Assembly: GCF_029626175.1 (NCBI RefSeq)
Contig: NZ_JARUBM010000002.1
Span: 7,296,501 to 7,360,500, forward strand
DNA from: Micromonospora sp. WMMD1082
GTDB taxonomy: Bacteria > Actinomycetota > Actinomycetes > Mycobacteriales > Micromonosporaceae
Direction of reading: 5' to 3'
Length of the DNA stretch: 64,000 nt
Shown one piece after another: positions 43,433-52,291 of this stretch; the first letter of the stretch is position 1; the number at the start of each line of letters is the position of its first letter. Under the pieces are notes generated by a model. That model saw only the letters and a program-made list of their open reading frames with translations, was not told where the DNA came from and did no database searches. A program made the position numbers and the translations under genes.

Positions 43433-44329
43433 GTGAGCGACCACACCACCAACGCGGCGACCGAGACCTTCCTCGCCCACCGCAACCTGCTCTTCACCGT
43501 CGCGTACGAGATGCTCGGGTCGGCGGCCGACGCCGAGGACGTCCTTCAGGAGACCTGGCTGCGATGGGTCAAGGTCGACCTGGGGCAGGTCCGTGACCAG
43601 CGCGCCTACCTGGTCCGGATGACGACCCGGCAGTCGCTCAACCGGCTGCGCACGATGAAGCGCCGCAGGGAGGTGTACGTCGGCTCCTGGCTGCCCGAGC
43701 CGCTGCTGACCACGCCGGACGTGGCCGAGGATGTCGAACTCGCCGAGAGCGTGTCGATGGCGTTGATGCTCGTACTCGAAACGCTCTCGCCGACCGAGCG
43801 TGCCGTCTTCGTCCTTCGGGAGGCCTTCGACGTCACCTACGACGAGATCGCGGCCGCCGTGAACAAGAGCCCCGCGGCCGTCCGCCAGATCGCACACCGC
43901 GCCCGCCAGCGCGTCGATGCCCGGCGCCCTCGTGTGGCGGTCTCCCCGGGCGAGACCCGGGCGGCGCTGGAGTCGTTCCGGCGCGCGATCGATGCCAGGG
44001 ACCTGCAGGGCCTCCTGGACGTGCTCGCCCCTGACGTCGTCCTGGTGGCCGACGGCGGCGGCGTCAAACAGGCCGTGCCGCGACCGATCATCGGAGCCGA
44101 CAAGGTGGTCCGCGTGTTCTTCAGTGGGCTACGCAAGGCCGACGTCCCGCTCTCCGTCGACCCCGCCGTGGTCAACGGCAACCCGGCACTCCTCGTACGC
44201 CTGGACGGCGAACTCGACGGGGTCATCGCGATCCGGGTCGAAAGCGCCCGCATCGCCGGCCTCTACTACGTCCGTAACCCGGAGAAGCTGACCCGCATCG
44301 CCTCCGAGACCGCCCTCACCCTGCACTGA
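43433..44329 (+). CDS. SigJ-like ECF sigma factor with C-terminal SnoaL-like domain
   Basis: A 298-residue ECF sigma factor of the SigJ/ECF41 type. Region 2 is FLAHRNLLFTVAYEMLGSAADAEDVLQETWLRW, region 4 is LSPTERAVFVLREAFDVTYDEIAAAVNKSPAAVRQIAHRARQRV (about 110-160), and a SnoaL/NTF2-like domain lies in the last 120 residues (FRRAIDARDLQGLLDVLAPDVVLVADGGG). In this group the C-terminal domain replaces an anti-sigma factor and regulates activity. It is co-directional with the NDH-2-like gene. A palindromic terminator follows. Confidence 0.94.
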   Translation: MSDHTTNAATETFLAHRNLLFTVAYEMLGSAADAEDVLQETWLRWVKVDLGQVRDQRAYLVRMTTRQSLNRLRTMKRRREVYVGSWLPEPLLTTPDVAEDVELAESVSMALMLVLETLSPTERAVFVLREAFDVTYDEIAAAVNKSPAAVRQIAHRARQRVDARRPRVAVSPGETRAALESFRRAIDARDLQGLLDVLAPDVVLVADGGGVKQAVPRPIIGADKVVRVFFSGLRKADVPLSVDPAVVNGNPALLVRLDGELDGVIAIRVESARIAGLYYVRNPEKLTRIASETALTLH

Positions 44330-44349
44330 ACACCGCACCACCACGGGGG

Positions 44350-44385
44350 GCTCCGGCCCAGGGCATCAGTGCCCTGGGCCGGAGC
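44350..44385. terminator. Bidirectional hairpin between SigJ-like gene and LPMO
   Basis: Perfect 15-base arms (GCTCCGGCCCAGGGC and complement) with a six-base loop ATCAGT, between convergent genes. Confidence 0.92.
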
Positions 44386-44412
44386 GGTGTCGCAGCTGTC
44401 CGGTCGTGCCGA

Positions 44413-45093
44413 TCAGCCGAAGTTCACGTCACTGCACCACATGTAGGCCTGGTCGAGGTGCGACGCCTGCCAGATGACGAAGACGATGTGGTGTCCCGTG
44501 TATCCGGAGGTCGAGACGTTGAACGAGATGTTCTGCGCCGGCGCGTACCGCCCGGTCTGCGTGATGAAGTCGAGGTTGCCCCAGCCGAGGGTCTGGGTGG
44601 CCGGGTTGAACCCCTGCTTGCTGACGTAGACCCGGAAGTAGTCAGCGCCGTGGCTGGCCTGGTCGTACAGCTGGACGGTGAAGTTGCTGCCGACCCTGGT
44701 CTGCCGCCACTGTCCCGCCCGGTTCAGGCTGTCGTTCCGGGACAGGCCGTTGCTGCACAGCTGCCCGTCGGGAGTACGGGCCTGGAACTGACCGCCGAGG
44801 CCATCCCGCAGCGCGCTCATCCAGTTCCACATGGTGTCCGGGTTGGACTGGAACGCCTGCCAGCACTGCGGGTCCTCTTGCTGCATGGCCGGGTTCGTGT
44901 GGTTGTTACCCCAGGACTGCCAACACTGGTAGGCGCGAGACGCCGGGTTGACGATGGTGCCGTGCGCCTGAGCCACGCCGCTCCAGGGCAGCGCGCCGAC
45001 AATCATGGCGAGCAGTACGGCAACCACCCGAAGGGGCTTGCGGACGGCTGACCGGGATTGCCCGCCGGATTGATCGGGCTTGCGTGAACGCAT
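44413..45093 (-). CDS. Secreted lytic polysaccharide monooxygenase, AA10
   Basis: A 226-residue secreted copper enzyme that oxidatively cleaves cellulose or chitin. The signal peptide is at residues 1-43 with cleavage AQA-HGTIV, so His44 becomes the N-terminal copper ligand; the second ligand of the histidine brace is His148 in QASHGADYFRV; the axial Phe lies in CSDVNFG at the C-terminus. No carbohydrate-binding module is attached, so substrate preference is uncertain; the CebR-type box just upstream supports a cellulose role. Four or more cysteines suggest two disulfides, consistent with oxidative folding outside the cell. Confidence 0.96.
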   Translation of the reverse strand: MRSRKPDQSGGQSRSAVRKPLRVVAVLLAMIVGALPWSGVAQAHGTIVNPASRAYQCWQSWGNNHTNPAMQQEDPQCWQAFQSNPDTMWNWMSALRDGLGGQFQARTPDGQLCSNGLSRNDSLNRAGQWRQTRVGSNFTVQLYDQASHGADYFRVYVSKQGFNPATQTLGWGNLDFITQTGRYAPAQNISFNVSTSGYTGHHIVFVIWQASHLDQAYMWCSDVNFG

Positions 45094-45130
45094 GGGTTCA
45101 TCCTCCGTTCGTCGGTGATGGCGATCGATA

Positions 45131-45144
45131 TGGGAGCGCTTCCA
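45131..45144. promoter_or_regulatory. CebR-type operator TGGGAGCGCTTCCA upstream of the LPMO
   Basis: One base away from the CebR consensus of Streptomyces (TGGGAGCGCTCCCA), located 38 bases before the LPMO start. CebR is the LacI-family cellobiose-responsive repressor of cellulase genes. A related box precedes the Cip1-like gene at 53761. The flanking sequence (45121-45180) contains further ATCGAT repeats. Confidence 0.85.
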
Positions 45145-45292
45145 ACAACAGCCTTACATTGATCGATGTCGATGTCAAATCATCTGGTTGGTGCATCTGT
45201 GTATGGAGTTGCCCGGAGCTGCCGTACTGGACAGGTCCGGATCGGCCGAACGGGTGCCGGAGCGTCCGCCCCCGCCCGGCCGACCGGCCGGC

Positions 45293-45877
45293 TCAGAACC
45301 CGGCAGCGGCGTCGTACCGGCGGCGCAGATCAGCCATCTCGGACTCGCCCAGTGCTTCCCGCTGCGCCAGTTCCGCGTACTTCTCCGGGAACATCTGCCG
45401 CAGCCGGTCGATGAAGATGACGTCTTCGGTCGCCTCGACCACCTGGATGCCCGGAGGCTCGGTGGACAGATCCATGATCACCGGGCCGGCCAGCTTGACC
45501 GCCCAGTCCCACGTGCGCTTCTGCTCCGCGACCCCGCAGAGGTGGAAACCGTAGACCGTATGCACATCGGCGTACGTGGTGGCCTCGGCCGGCTCGTAGC
45601 CGTAGACGTGGACGCCACAGATCACCGCCGGCCTCGCCTCATCCCCGGTGGCCACCTGCTGGACACCATGTCCACCGTGGTTGTGTTGCTCCGGGTCCGC
45701 CTGTTCGAGCGTGGTGCGCATCCGGGTCACGATCTGCCCGTGCAGATCCGCCGGCCGCGCCTCGGAGCCGGCCGTGTTGACCAGTACGACCGTGCCGGCG
45801 GAGACCGCCAGCAGGATCACCGCCACCCCCACGAAGCGGTTTCGGTACCACCCCGCGAAACTCTCCCGGGAAATCAT
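45293..45877 (-). CDS. Membrane-anchored hypothetical protein
   Basis: A 194-residue protein with a signal anchor (residues 12-34, FVGVAVILLAVSAGTVVLV) and a C-terminal extracytoplasmic domain. It contains a His-rich stretch (QHNHGGHGVQQV), two cysteines (ICGVHVYGY and FHLCGVAEQ) and ends with a charged helix. The cysteines are positioned for a disulfide. I do not recognise the family. ATG at 45877 has GAGGTGAG upstream. It is a single gene; nothing in its neighbourhood suggests a pathway. Confidence 0.75.
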   Translation of the reverse strand: MISRESFAGWYRNRFVGVAVILLAVSAGTVVLVNTAGSEARPADLHGQIVTRMRTTLEQADPEQHNHGGHGVQQVATGDEARPAVICGVHVYGYEPAEATTYADVHTVYGFHLCGVAEQKRTWDWAVKLAGPVIMDLSTEPPGIQVVEATEDVIFIDRLRQMFPEKYAELAQREALGESEMADLRRRYDAAAGF

Positions 45878-46270
45878 GATTGCTTCTCACCTCGTCGCCG
45901 GTTCTGGTGCGTTGGCAGACCCCATCGGACGCCTCCGGCGTGCCAGACGTCGAGCGCGTCGGCCGTCGTGGGGACACGTACCGGGGGACATGGACGGCGG
46001 GGACACCTGCCCAGGGATGTGCGCCCGTCGTCGTGAAGATGGCCCGGCGGTGCGGCGCGCGAGCGTCTGCCACAACGGCGCGCTGCCGGCACTGCGATGC
46101 TCCCGTGCTAGCCGTTCCCAGTGCGGTTGCCCCCGCACTGCGGCGATGTGAGCCATTCCAACACGTTTGGACCCGATCCGGCAACATCGATGGTTCTGAT
46201 CGTCTCAACGGGCCCGACCAGGGACGGGCGCAGCGGCGTCCGGTGCCGGCGCGATGACGCGCTGGTCTCG
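45878..46270. other. Intergenic stretch without a recognised gene
   Basis: No frame in this stretch has a convincing start, composition or family resemblance. It borders an orphan IS607-type HTH fragment, so it may be decayed mobile-element sequence, but no other remnants were found. Confidence 0.4.
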
Positions 46271-46459
46271 CTAGTCGTGGTCATGACCGTCCGCGACCGG
46301 GGGTGGCCCGATCGACGCCGGGTCGGTACCGACCGGCTCCCCCACCATGATCAGACGGCCGATCCGGTACGTGGGAACGGGCAACGTCCCGGCCGCGTAC
46401 TGCCGCCGAGCGGTGATGTACGCGATACCGGTCGACGCCGCCCATTCCTTCAAGTTCAC
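46271..46459 (-). pseudogene. Orphan N-terminal HTH of an IS607-type serine recombinase
   Basis: About 60 residues, MNLKEWAASTGIAYITARRQYAAGTLPVPTYRIGRLIMVG, match the N-terminal MerR-like DNA-binding domain of IS607-family transposases (typical opening NLKEWAxxxGxxxxTAxRWxRxGxLPVPAxRxGxxIxV). The catalytic resolvase domain (YARVSS) that should follow is absent; the frame instead ends with a short unrelated tail. Either a decayed IS or a domesticated DNA-binding fragment. The frame is open further upstream to 46528 without a better start. Confidence 0.6.
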
Positions 46460-46562
46460 ACGAGCAACATGGCTGCCCCAAGAGCGCCAAAGATGCACGA
46501 CACGCCAACAGCTACCGACCCCGTTCATCCAGACCGGAGCCTATGGCGTCAGGCGGTCACGA

Positions 46563-47162
46563 TCACGTCACCACGTCGGCGACAACCCGCCAGACCTGGG
46601 CCGCGAGCCAGTCGTTCAGCTGGTGCAGGTCGACCTCGTCCCGGTGGTCGAACCACCAGATGATGCCGGCGTCGACCATGCCGATGACGCTGGCCACCGC
46701 GTACGCGGGCAGGTGTGCCTCGCGGCCGGCGGCGCGCAGGTTGGCGACGGCGGCGTCGGTGAGTTCGGCGACGGCCTGCGGGGTGCCGAGGCGCGCCCGG
46801 AACCGGTAGAGGTTCGGGTGCTCCACCGCCCAGCTCAGTACCTGGCCGATGACGCCGTGCACCACCTCGGGCAGCGCGCCCGGGGCCGACAGCGACGGGC
46901 GGATCCACGCGCTCAGCAGCCGGGCGGCGTGCCGGGCGACGGCCTGGTCAAGGTCGTCCTTGCTGGCGAAGTGGCGGTACACGTGCGGTCTGGGTAGCCC
47001 GGCCCGGTCGGCCACCGTGCCGAGGCCGGTGTCGGTGCCGTGCTCCTCGATGGTCCGGACCGCCGCTTCCACGATCAACTGTCGCCGCCGGGCCCGCTCG
47101 TCCGGGGCGCCGCCGGCCCGGCGGGCGGCGATGGTGTCCCGTTTCACCGCCGCGTTACTCAC
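46563..47162 (-). CDS. TetR-family regulator
   Basis: A 199-residue TetR repressor. The HTH is IVEAAVRTIEEHGTDTGLGTVADRAGLPRPHVYRHFASKDDLDQAVARHAARLL (residues 30-83). The C-terminal ligand domain includes WAVEHPNLYRFRARLG. The GTG at 47162 gives MSNAAVKRDT. It is divergent from an acyl-CoA oxidase-like gene with a dyad between them, so it probably represses that gene and senses an acyl-CoA or fatty acid; this is inference. Confidence 0.92.
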   Translation of the reverse strand: MSNAAVKRDTIAARRAGGAPDERARRRQLIVEAAVRTIEEHGTDTGLGTVADRAGLPRPHVYRHFASKDDLDQAVARHAARLLSAWIRPSLSAPGALPEVVHGVIGQVLSWAVEHPNLYRFRARLGTPQAVAELTDAAVANLRAAGREAHLPAYAVASVIGMVDAGIIWWFDHRDEVDLHQLNDWLAAQVWRVVADVVT

Positions 47163-47193
47163 CGGGCCACTGTAACGGCTCTGTATCCTCGAT

Positions 47194-47212
47194 TGGGTAC
47201 GAGCTGTACCCA
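47194..47212. promoter_or_regulatory. TetR operator candidate TGGGTAC-N5-GTACCCA
   Basis: Perfect seven-base arms in the 72-base space between the divergent TetR and acyl-CoA oxidase-like genes, 32 bases before the former. Its size and position fit a TetR dimer site controlling both promoters. Confidence 0.7.
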
Positions 47213-47234
47213 CACGCGTCCCGACGAGGTAGCC

Positions 47235-49226
47235 ATGCCCAGTGAAGCGCCCGGCCACATCGACCTCGCCCGCCTGCGGGAAGTGCTCGACGGACCGTGG
47301 GCCACGGTCCGCGCCGCCCACCGTGACCGCCTCGACGCGCGTTTCCTCCCGGTGTACGGCGAGACCGGCGACCAGGCACGTGCGCGGGTCACCCGGCTGC
47401 TCACCGAACTCCCGGCCGAGCTGGGCATCGGGGCGGCCTTTCCCACCGAGTACGGCGGTGCGTCCGACGTCGGCGGTTCGATCATCGCCAGCGAGATGCT
47501 GGCGCAGGTCGACCTGTCGCTGATGGTCAAGGCGGGCGTGCAGTGGGGCCTGTTCGGCGGCGCCGTGGTGGCCCTCGGCACGCGGCGGCACCACGACGCC
47601 CACCTCCGGGACATCATCTCCGCCAACACCCTCGGCTGCTTCGCGATGACCGAGACCGGTCACGGCTCCGATGTCCAGCAGCTGCGCACCACCTGCACGT
47701 ACGACCCGCAGACGCAGACCTTCGACCTGCACACCCCGCACGAGGCGGCCCGCAAGGACTACATCGGCAACGCGGCCCGGGACGGGCGGATGGCGGTGGT
47801 CTTCGCGCAGCTGATCACCAAGGGGCGGCGGCACGGCGTACACGCGTGGTTGGTCCCGATCCGCGACGCGCGGGGCAACCCGTTGCCGGGCGTGACCATC
47901 GGCGACGCGGGCCCCAAGGCCGGCCTGCTCGGTGTGGACAACGGACGGCTCAGCTTCGACCACGTGCGGGTGCCCCGGGACATGCTGCTGGACCGGTACG
48001 GTCAGGTCGCGGCGGACGGCACCTACTCCAGCCCGATCGAGAACGACTCGCGGCGCTTCTTCACCATGCTCGGCACCCTGGTCCGTGGCCGGGTCAGCGT
48101 GGGCGGCGCCGCGTCGGCGGCCACCAAGTCGGCCCTGACCATCGCGGTCCGCTACGGCGACATCCGCCGGCAGTTCAGCGCGCCCGACGCCGATCGCGAG
48201 GTGCCGCTCAACGACTACCTGGCCCACCAGCGCAAGCTGCTGCCCGCCCTGGCCACCACGTACGCGTTCCACTTCGCCCAGGCCGAGCTGGTCGCCGCGC
48301 TCAGCGAGGCGCAGGGCGGCGACGGCCCGCTCGACGAGCACCGGCAGCGGGAACTGGAGTCCCGGGCCGCCGGTCTCAAGGCCGCGCAGACCTGGCACGC
48401 CACCCGCACCATCCAGATGTGCCGCGAGGCGTGCGGCGGCGCCGGCTACCTGGCCGAGAACCGGCTGCCCGGCCTGAAGGCCGACACCGACGTCTTCACG
48501 ACGTTCGAGGGCGACAACACGGTGCTGCTGCAGATGGTGGCCAAGGGGCTGCTCACCGGCTACCGCGACGAGTTCGGCTCGCTGGACGGGTGGGGGCGTG
48601 CCTCCTTCGTCGCCGAACAGGTGCGGGAAATGGTGCTGGAGCGCACCGCCGCGCGGTCGCTCATCCAGCGGCTGGTGAGCGCCGTTCCCGGCCGTGACGA
48701 GGAGGTCGCGGTCACCGACCGGGGCTGGCAGCTCAAGGTCTTCGAGGATCGCGAGAAGCACCTCCTCGACGGCGCGATCCGCCGCCTCCGCAACGGTGCG
48801 GCCGTCAAGAAGGACCGCCCCTTCGACATCTTCAACGACGTCCAGGATCACGTCCTCACGGTCGCCGCCGCGCACATCGACCGGGTCACCCTGGAGGCGT
48901 TCGTCGCCGGCATCGCCGCCACCGAGGACCCGGCGGTCCAGGCCCTGCTCTCCCGCGTCTGTGACCTCTACGCGCTCAGCGTCATCGAGGCCCACAAGGG
49001 ATGGTTCCTGGAGCACGGCCGGCTCACGCCCGCCCGCTCCAAGGCGGTCACCGGGGTGATGAACGGCCTGCTCAGGGAGCTGCGCCCGCAGATGCGGACG
49101 CTGGTGGACGGTTTCGCCATCCCGGAGACGTGGCTGCACTGCGCCATCCTGCGCGAGGAGCCCGGCCGGCAGGAGACCATGGCGGCCCACGACGCCGCCG
49201 GTGATCCGCAGGCCGTCCCGGCGTAG
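47235..49226 (+). CDS. Acyl-CoA dehydrogenase / acyl-CoA oxidase-like flavoprotein
   Basis: A 663-residue protein of acyl-CoA oxidase length. The N-terminal part is GIGAAFPTEYGGASDVGGS; the FAD loop FAMTETGHGSDVQQLRTT corresponds to the dehydrogenase CFAxTExxxGSD motif; RGRVSVGGAASAATKSALTIAVRYGDIRRQF and CREACGGAGYLAENRLPGLKADTDVFTTFEGDNTVLLQMVAK are typical of acyl-CoA oxidases. It should oxidise an acyl-CoA at the alpha-beta position with FAD. The C-terminal 180 residues form the second helical domain. ATG 47235 has GACGAGGTAG upstream. Confidence 0.92.
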   Translation: MPSEAPGHIDLARLREVLDGPWATVRAAHRDRLDARFLPVYGETGDQARARVTRLLTELPAELGIGAAFPTEYGGASDVGGSIIASEMLAQVDLSLMVKAGVQWGLFGGAVVALGTRRHHDAHLRDIISANTLGCFAMTETGHGSDVQQLRTTCTYDPQTQTFDLHTPHEAARKDYIGNAARDGRMAVVFAQLITKGRRHGVHAWLVPIRDARGNPLPGVTIGDAGPKAGLLGVDNGRLSFDHVRVPRDMLLDRYGQVAADGTYSSPIENDSRRFFTMLGTLVRGRVSVGGAASAATKSALTIAVRYGDIRRQFSAPDADREVPLNDYLAHQRKLLPALATTYAFHFAQAELVAALSEAQGGDGPLDEHRQRELESRAAGLKAAQTWHATRTIQMCREACGGAGYLAENRLPGLKADTDVFTTFEGDNTVLLQMVAKGLLTGYRDEFGSLDGWGRASFVAEQVREMVLERTAARSLIQRLVSAVPGRDEEVAVTDRGWQLKVFEDREKHLLDGAIRRLRNGAAVKKDRPFDIFNDVQDHVLTVAAAHIDRVTLEAFVAGIAATEDPAVQALLSRVCDLYALSVIEAHKGWFLEHGRLTPARSKAVTGVMNGLLRELRPQMRTLVDGFAIPETWLHCAILREEPGRQETMAAHDAAGDPQAVPA

Positions 49227-49264
49227 GCGGGGCCGCTCCCCCGCCTACGCTGGTCGGCGCCGTC

Positions 49265-50419
49265 TCAGGCCCGGTGTTCGTTGAGGCGGGCGGCCTGGCG
49301 CATCAGGTGGTCGCGTTCGGCGAGGTTGGGGGCCTTGTGGGCGGCCTCGGCGTACAGCCGCGCCGCGGTCGGCAGGTCGCCGTCGCGTTCGTGGAGGTAT
49401 GCCGCCACCGCCGCGTGCCGGGGTAGTGAGTCGTCCAGCGCCGCGAGCGCCGCCAGCCCGGCGCGCGGTCCGTCGGCCTCGCCGACGGCCACCGCGCGGT
49501 TGAGCCGGACGACCGGGCTGTCGGTCAGGCGCGCGAGTTCGTCGTACCACTCGATGATCTGCACCCAGTCGGTCTCCTCGGCGGTGCGCGCGTCGGCGTG
49601 GAGTGCCGCGATGGCGGCCTGGGCCTGGAACTCGCCCAGCCGGTCGCGGGCGAGGGCCGCCTGCAGGATCTCGACGCCCTCGGCGATCGACGCGGTGTCC
49701 CACCGGCCACGGTCCTGCTCGGCGAGCGGCACCAGGCTGCCGTCGGGCGCGGTCCGGGTGGCGCGCCGGGCGTGATGGAGCAGCATGAGGGCGAGCAGGC
49801 CGGACACCTCGGGGTGGTCGATCGCGGCCGCGAGCTGCCGGGTGAGCCGGATGGCCTCGGCGGCGAGGTCGACGTCACCGGAGTAACCCTCGTTGAAGAC
49901 CAGGTAGAGGACCCGCAGCACGCAGGCGACGTCGCCGGGCTGGTCGAACCGCACCCCGGAGACGGTGCGCTTGGCCCGGCTGATGCGCTGCGCCATGGTC
50001 GCCTCGGGCACCAGATATGCCTGGGCGATCTGGCGGGTGGTCAGCCCGCCCACGGCACGCAGCGTGAGCGCGACCGCGGACGACGGCGTCAGCGACGGGT
50101 GGGCGCACAGGAAGTAGAGCTGGAGCGTGTCGTCCACCGCGGGGGTCGGACCGGGCGCCGGCTCCTCGTCGACGCGGTCCTCCCGCCGGCGGCGGGCGGT
50201 GTCCGCCCGGGCCGCGTCGAGGAACCTGCGCCAGGCCACGGTGACCAGCCAGCCCTTCGGGTCACGCGGTGGGTCGACCGGCCAGACGCGTACCGCCTCG
50301 ACCAGCGCGTCCTGCACGGCGTCCTCGGCCGCCGCGAAGTCGGCTCCGCGGCGGCCGAGGATCCCGAGCACGCTCGGCGTGAGGCTCCGGAGCAGGGCCT
50401 CGTCCAACTCGCCGGTCAC
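49265..50419 (-). CDS. DUF6596-type ECF sigma factor
   Basis: A 384-residue RNA polymerase sigma-70 factor: LRSLTPSVLGILGRRGADFAAAEDAVQDALVEAVRVWP is region 2, region 4 is TLRAVGGLTTRQIAQAYLVPEATMAQRISRAKRTV, and the C-terminal half is the long DUF6596 helical domain (YLVFNEGYSG...RLTRQLAAAIDHPEVSGLLALMLLHHARRATRT) characteristic of sigma factors paired with YciI proteins. It overlaps the YciI gene by four bases. The target genes are unknown. Confidence 0.94.
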   Translation of the reverse strand: MTGELDEALLRSLTPSVLGILGRRGADFAAAEDAVQDALVEAVRVWPVDPPRDPKGWLVTVAWRRFLDAARADTARRRREDRVDEEPAPGPTPAVDDTLQLYFLCAHPSLTPSSAVALTLRAVGGLTTRQIAQAYLVPEATMAQRISRAKRTVSGVRFDQPGDVACVLRVLYLVFNEGYSGDVDLAAEAIRLTRQLAAAIDHPEVSGLLALMLLHHARRATRTAPDGSLVPLAEQDRGRWDTASIAEGVEILQAALARDRLGEFQAQAAIAALHADARTAEETDWVQIIEWYDELARLTDSPVVRLNRAVAVGEADGPRAGLAALAALDDSLPRHAAVAAYLHERDGDLPTAARLYAEAAHKAPNLAERDHLMRQAARLNEHRA

Positions 50420-50823
50420 GGCGTGATGGTGGGCGGCGCGCCCAGGAACGGGCGCACCTCAAGCCACTCGTGGATCGGCTTCCCACCCGCCCCCGGTGCG
50501 GCCGACAGCTCCCCGGCCAACTCGATGGCGCGCTCGTAGCTGTCGACGTCGATCACCATCCAGCCGGCGATCAGATCCTTGGTCTCGGCGAACGGGCCGT
50601 CGGTGACCGGCGGGCGCCCCTCCCCGTCGTACCGGACGAACGTCCCCTCGGGGGCGAGGGCCTGACCGTCGACGAACTCCCCGGTCCCCTCCAGCCGGGT
50701 CGCGAAGTCGCTCATGTACTGCAGGTGCGCGGAGATCTCCTCCGGCGTCCACCGCTCCATGGGCACGTCGTTGACCGCAGCCGGAGCGCCGCGGTAGTGC
50801 TTGAGCAGCAGGTACTTGGCCAT
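50416..50823 (-). CDS. YciI-family protein (DGPF domain)
   Basis: A 135-residue YciI/DGPF protein: MAKYLLLKHYRGAP...VRYDGEGRPPVTDGPFAETKDLIAGWMVIDVDSYERAIELAGELSAAPGAGGKPIHEWLEVRPF, including the conserved DGPFAETK. These ferredoxin-like proteins are nearly always encoded next to DUF6596 sigma factors and may act as their sensors. Upstream promoter sequence 50824-51021 is shared with a divergent secreted protease gene. Confidence 0.95.
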   Translation of the reverse strand: MAKYLLLKHYRGAPAAVNDVPMERWTPEEISAHLQYMSDFATRLEGTGEFVDGQALAPEGTFVRYDGEGRPPVTDGPFAETKDLIAGWMVIDVDSYERAIELAGELSAAPGAGGKPIHEWLEVRPFLGAPPTITP

Positions 50824-51021
50824 CGTGCTTCTCCTCGATGCTGGTGCGACCCATTCTGGTCACCGTCACCCCGGGGACGACGCCCACCACGGGTTCTCGA
50901 CATCATCTTCCGAACTTTCTCGGCTCACTTCCCAGAGATCGAGAATCTTGCATATGTCGATCGCGCTCGTGTATGAAGACTTAGGACTCGTTAAGGTTCC
51001 GGTTCCTGGGGAGGAGCGACC

Positions 51022-52248
51022 ATGACACATGCCCTGCGACGCCTGCGAACGGTGGCGGTGACGCTCGGCGCCTGCACGCTCGGGCTGAGCCTGCTGGCGG
51101 CACCCGCCGAGGCGTACTCGGTTCAACCCCTCGCGCCACACTCCGACCGGGCACCCGAGTCGGATCAGTTCACCGCCGAGGGCGTGACGACGGTCGGTGA
51201 GCTACGCACCGTCGACGGCTCGCTGTCGTCCGCCCGCAACGGCCGGACCCAGGTCATCCGGCACCCCGGTGCTACGTACGTCAAGGTGCACTTCAGCTCC
51301 CTGCGACTGGCGCCGGGAGAGTACGTCACGGTGTCCAGCCCCGACGGCCGGGAGAGCTACCGGTACGACCGCCACCTGGACCGGGCGACCGGCGCGGACT
51401 ACACCACCGACGGGCGACCGGGCTTCTGGGCGATGTCGGTGGAGGGCGACACCGCAGTGGTGACGCTGCACGGCAGCCGCACCTCCCGGGGCAGCGCCGC
51501 GACCATCGACCGGTTCTGGCGCGGCTACGACCGCGCGGAGATCTCGCAGTACAACTTCTCCACGCAGTCCGTCTGCAGCACCGACGCCCGCCGCGACGTG
51601 GTCTGTTACCAGAGCAGCCACCCCACCGAGTACGCCCGCAGCAACGCGGTGGCCCGGCTGCTCATCAGCGGCGGCGGCATGTGCACCACCTGGCGGGTCG
51701 GCAACACCAACCGCATGCTGACCAACAAGCACTGCTTCTCGACGCAGTCCGCGGTCAGCGGCAGCGAGATGCAGTTCAACTACCAGTGCGCCACCTGCGG
51801 CGGCGCGAACCCCGGGGCCGGCACCAAGGTGAGCGGTGCCACCCTCTACCGGGTGAGCGCCGGCGGCTCCAGCCAGCTGGACTACGCCCTGTACTCGGTG
51901 AACAACTTCGCCGCCATCCAGGGCTTCGGCACGCTCTACCTGGCAACCAGCGCCACCAGCAACGGCACCCAGATGTACATCCCCGGACACGGCGACGGCA
52001 ACCCGAAGCGCTTGTCGATCTTCGAGGACGCCCAGAACGGCCCGCGCTGCACCGTCCGCAACGCGAACTACAACACCTGGAACATCAGCTACAGCTGTGA
52101 CACCTCGGGCGGCAACTCGGGCTCGCCGGTGTTGAACAGCAGCCACCGGGTGATCGCCCTGCACCACCTCGGCGGCTGCCCGTCCAACCAGGGTGCGAAG
52201 GCGCACCTCATCTACAACGAGATCGCCAGTTTGATCGACAACGGCTGA
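51022..52248 (+). CDS. Secreted trypsin-like serine protease
   Basis: A 408-residue secreted protease. The signal peptide is at residues 1-31 (cleavage AEA-YSV), a beta-rich prodomain spans about 45-200, and the trypsin-fold catalytic domain runs to the end. The catalytic triad is His237 in TNKHCF, Asp287 in SQLDYALY and Ser366 in SGGNSGSP. Multiple cysteine pairs suggest disulfides. It resembles the lysyl-endopeptidase-like S1 group of actinomycetes. GGGGAGGAG precedes the ATG. Cleavage specificity is not determined. Confidence 0.92.
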   Translation: MTHALRRLRTVAVTLGACTLGLSLLAAPAEAYSVQPLAPHSDRAPESDQFTAEGVTTVGELRTVDGSLSSARNGRTQVIRHPGATYVKVHFSSLRLAPGEYVTVSSPDGRESYRYDRHLDRATGADYTTDGRPGFWAMSVEGDTAVVTLHGSRTSRGSAATIDRFWRGYDRAEISQYNFSTQSVCSTDARRDVVCYQSSHPTEYARSNAVARLLISGGGMCTTWRVGNTNRMLTNKHCFSTQSAVSGSEMQFNYQCATCGGANPGAGTKVSGATLYRVSAGGSSQLDYALYSVNNFAAIQGFGTLYLATSATSNGTQMYIPGHGDGNPKRLSIFEDAQNGPRCTVRNANYNTWNISYSCDTSGGNSGSPVLNSSHRVIALHHLGGCPSNQGAKAHLIYNEIASLIDNG

Positions 52249-52254
52249 CGGGGA

Positions 52255-52290
52255 CGGTGGTGGGGCAGGGCGACCCCTCCCCCACCACCG
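52255..52290. terminator. Bidirectional hairpin between protease and pirin genes
   Basis: Arms CGGTGGTGGGG and CCCCACCACCG, perfect over 11 bases with a 14-base loop, between convergent genes. Confidence 0.82.
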
Positions 52291-52291
52291 C

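Noticed and set aside
47163..49190. N-terminal extension of the TetR frame through the acyl-CoA oxidase gene
   Set aside because: It is antisense to a clear flavoprotein gene; TetR proteins are about 200 residues and a GTG start exists at 47162.
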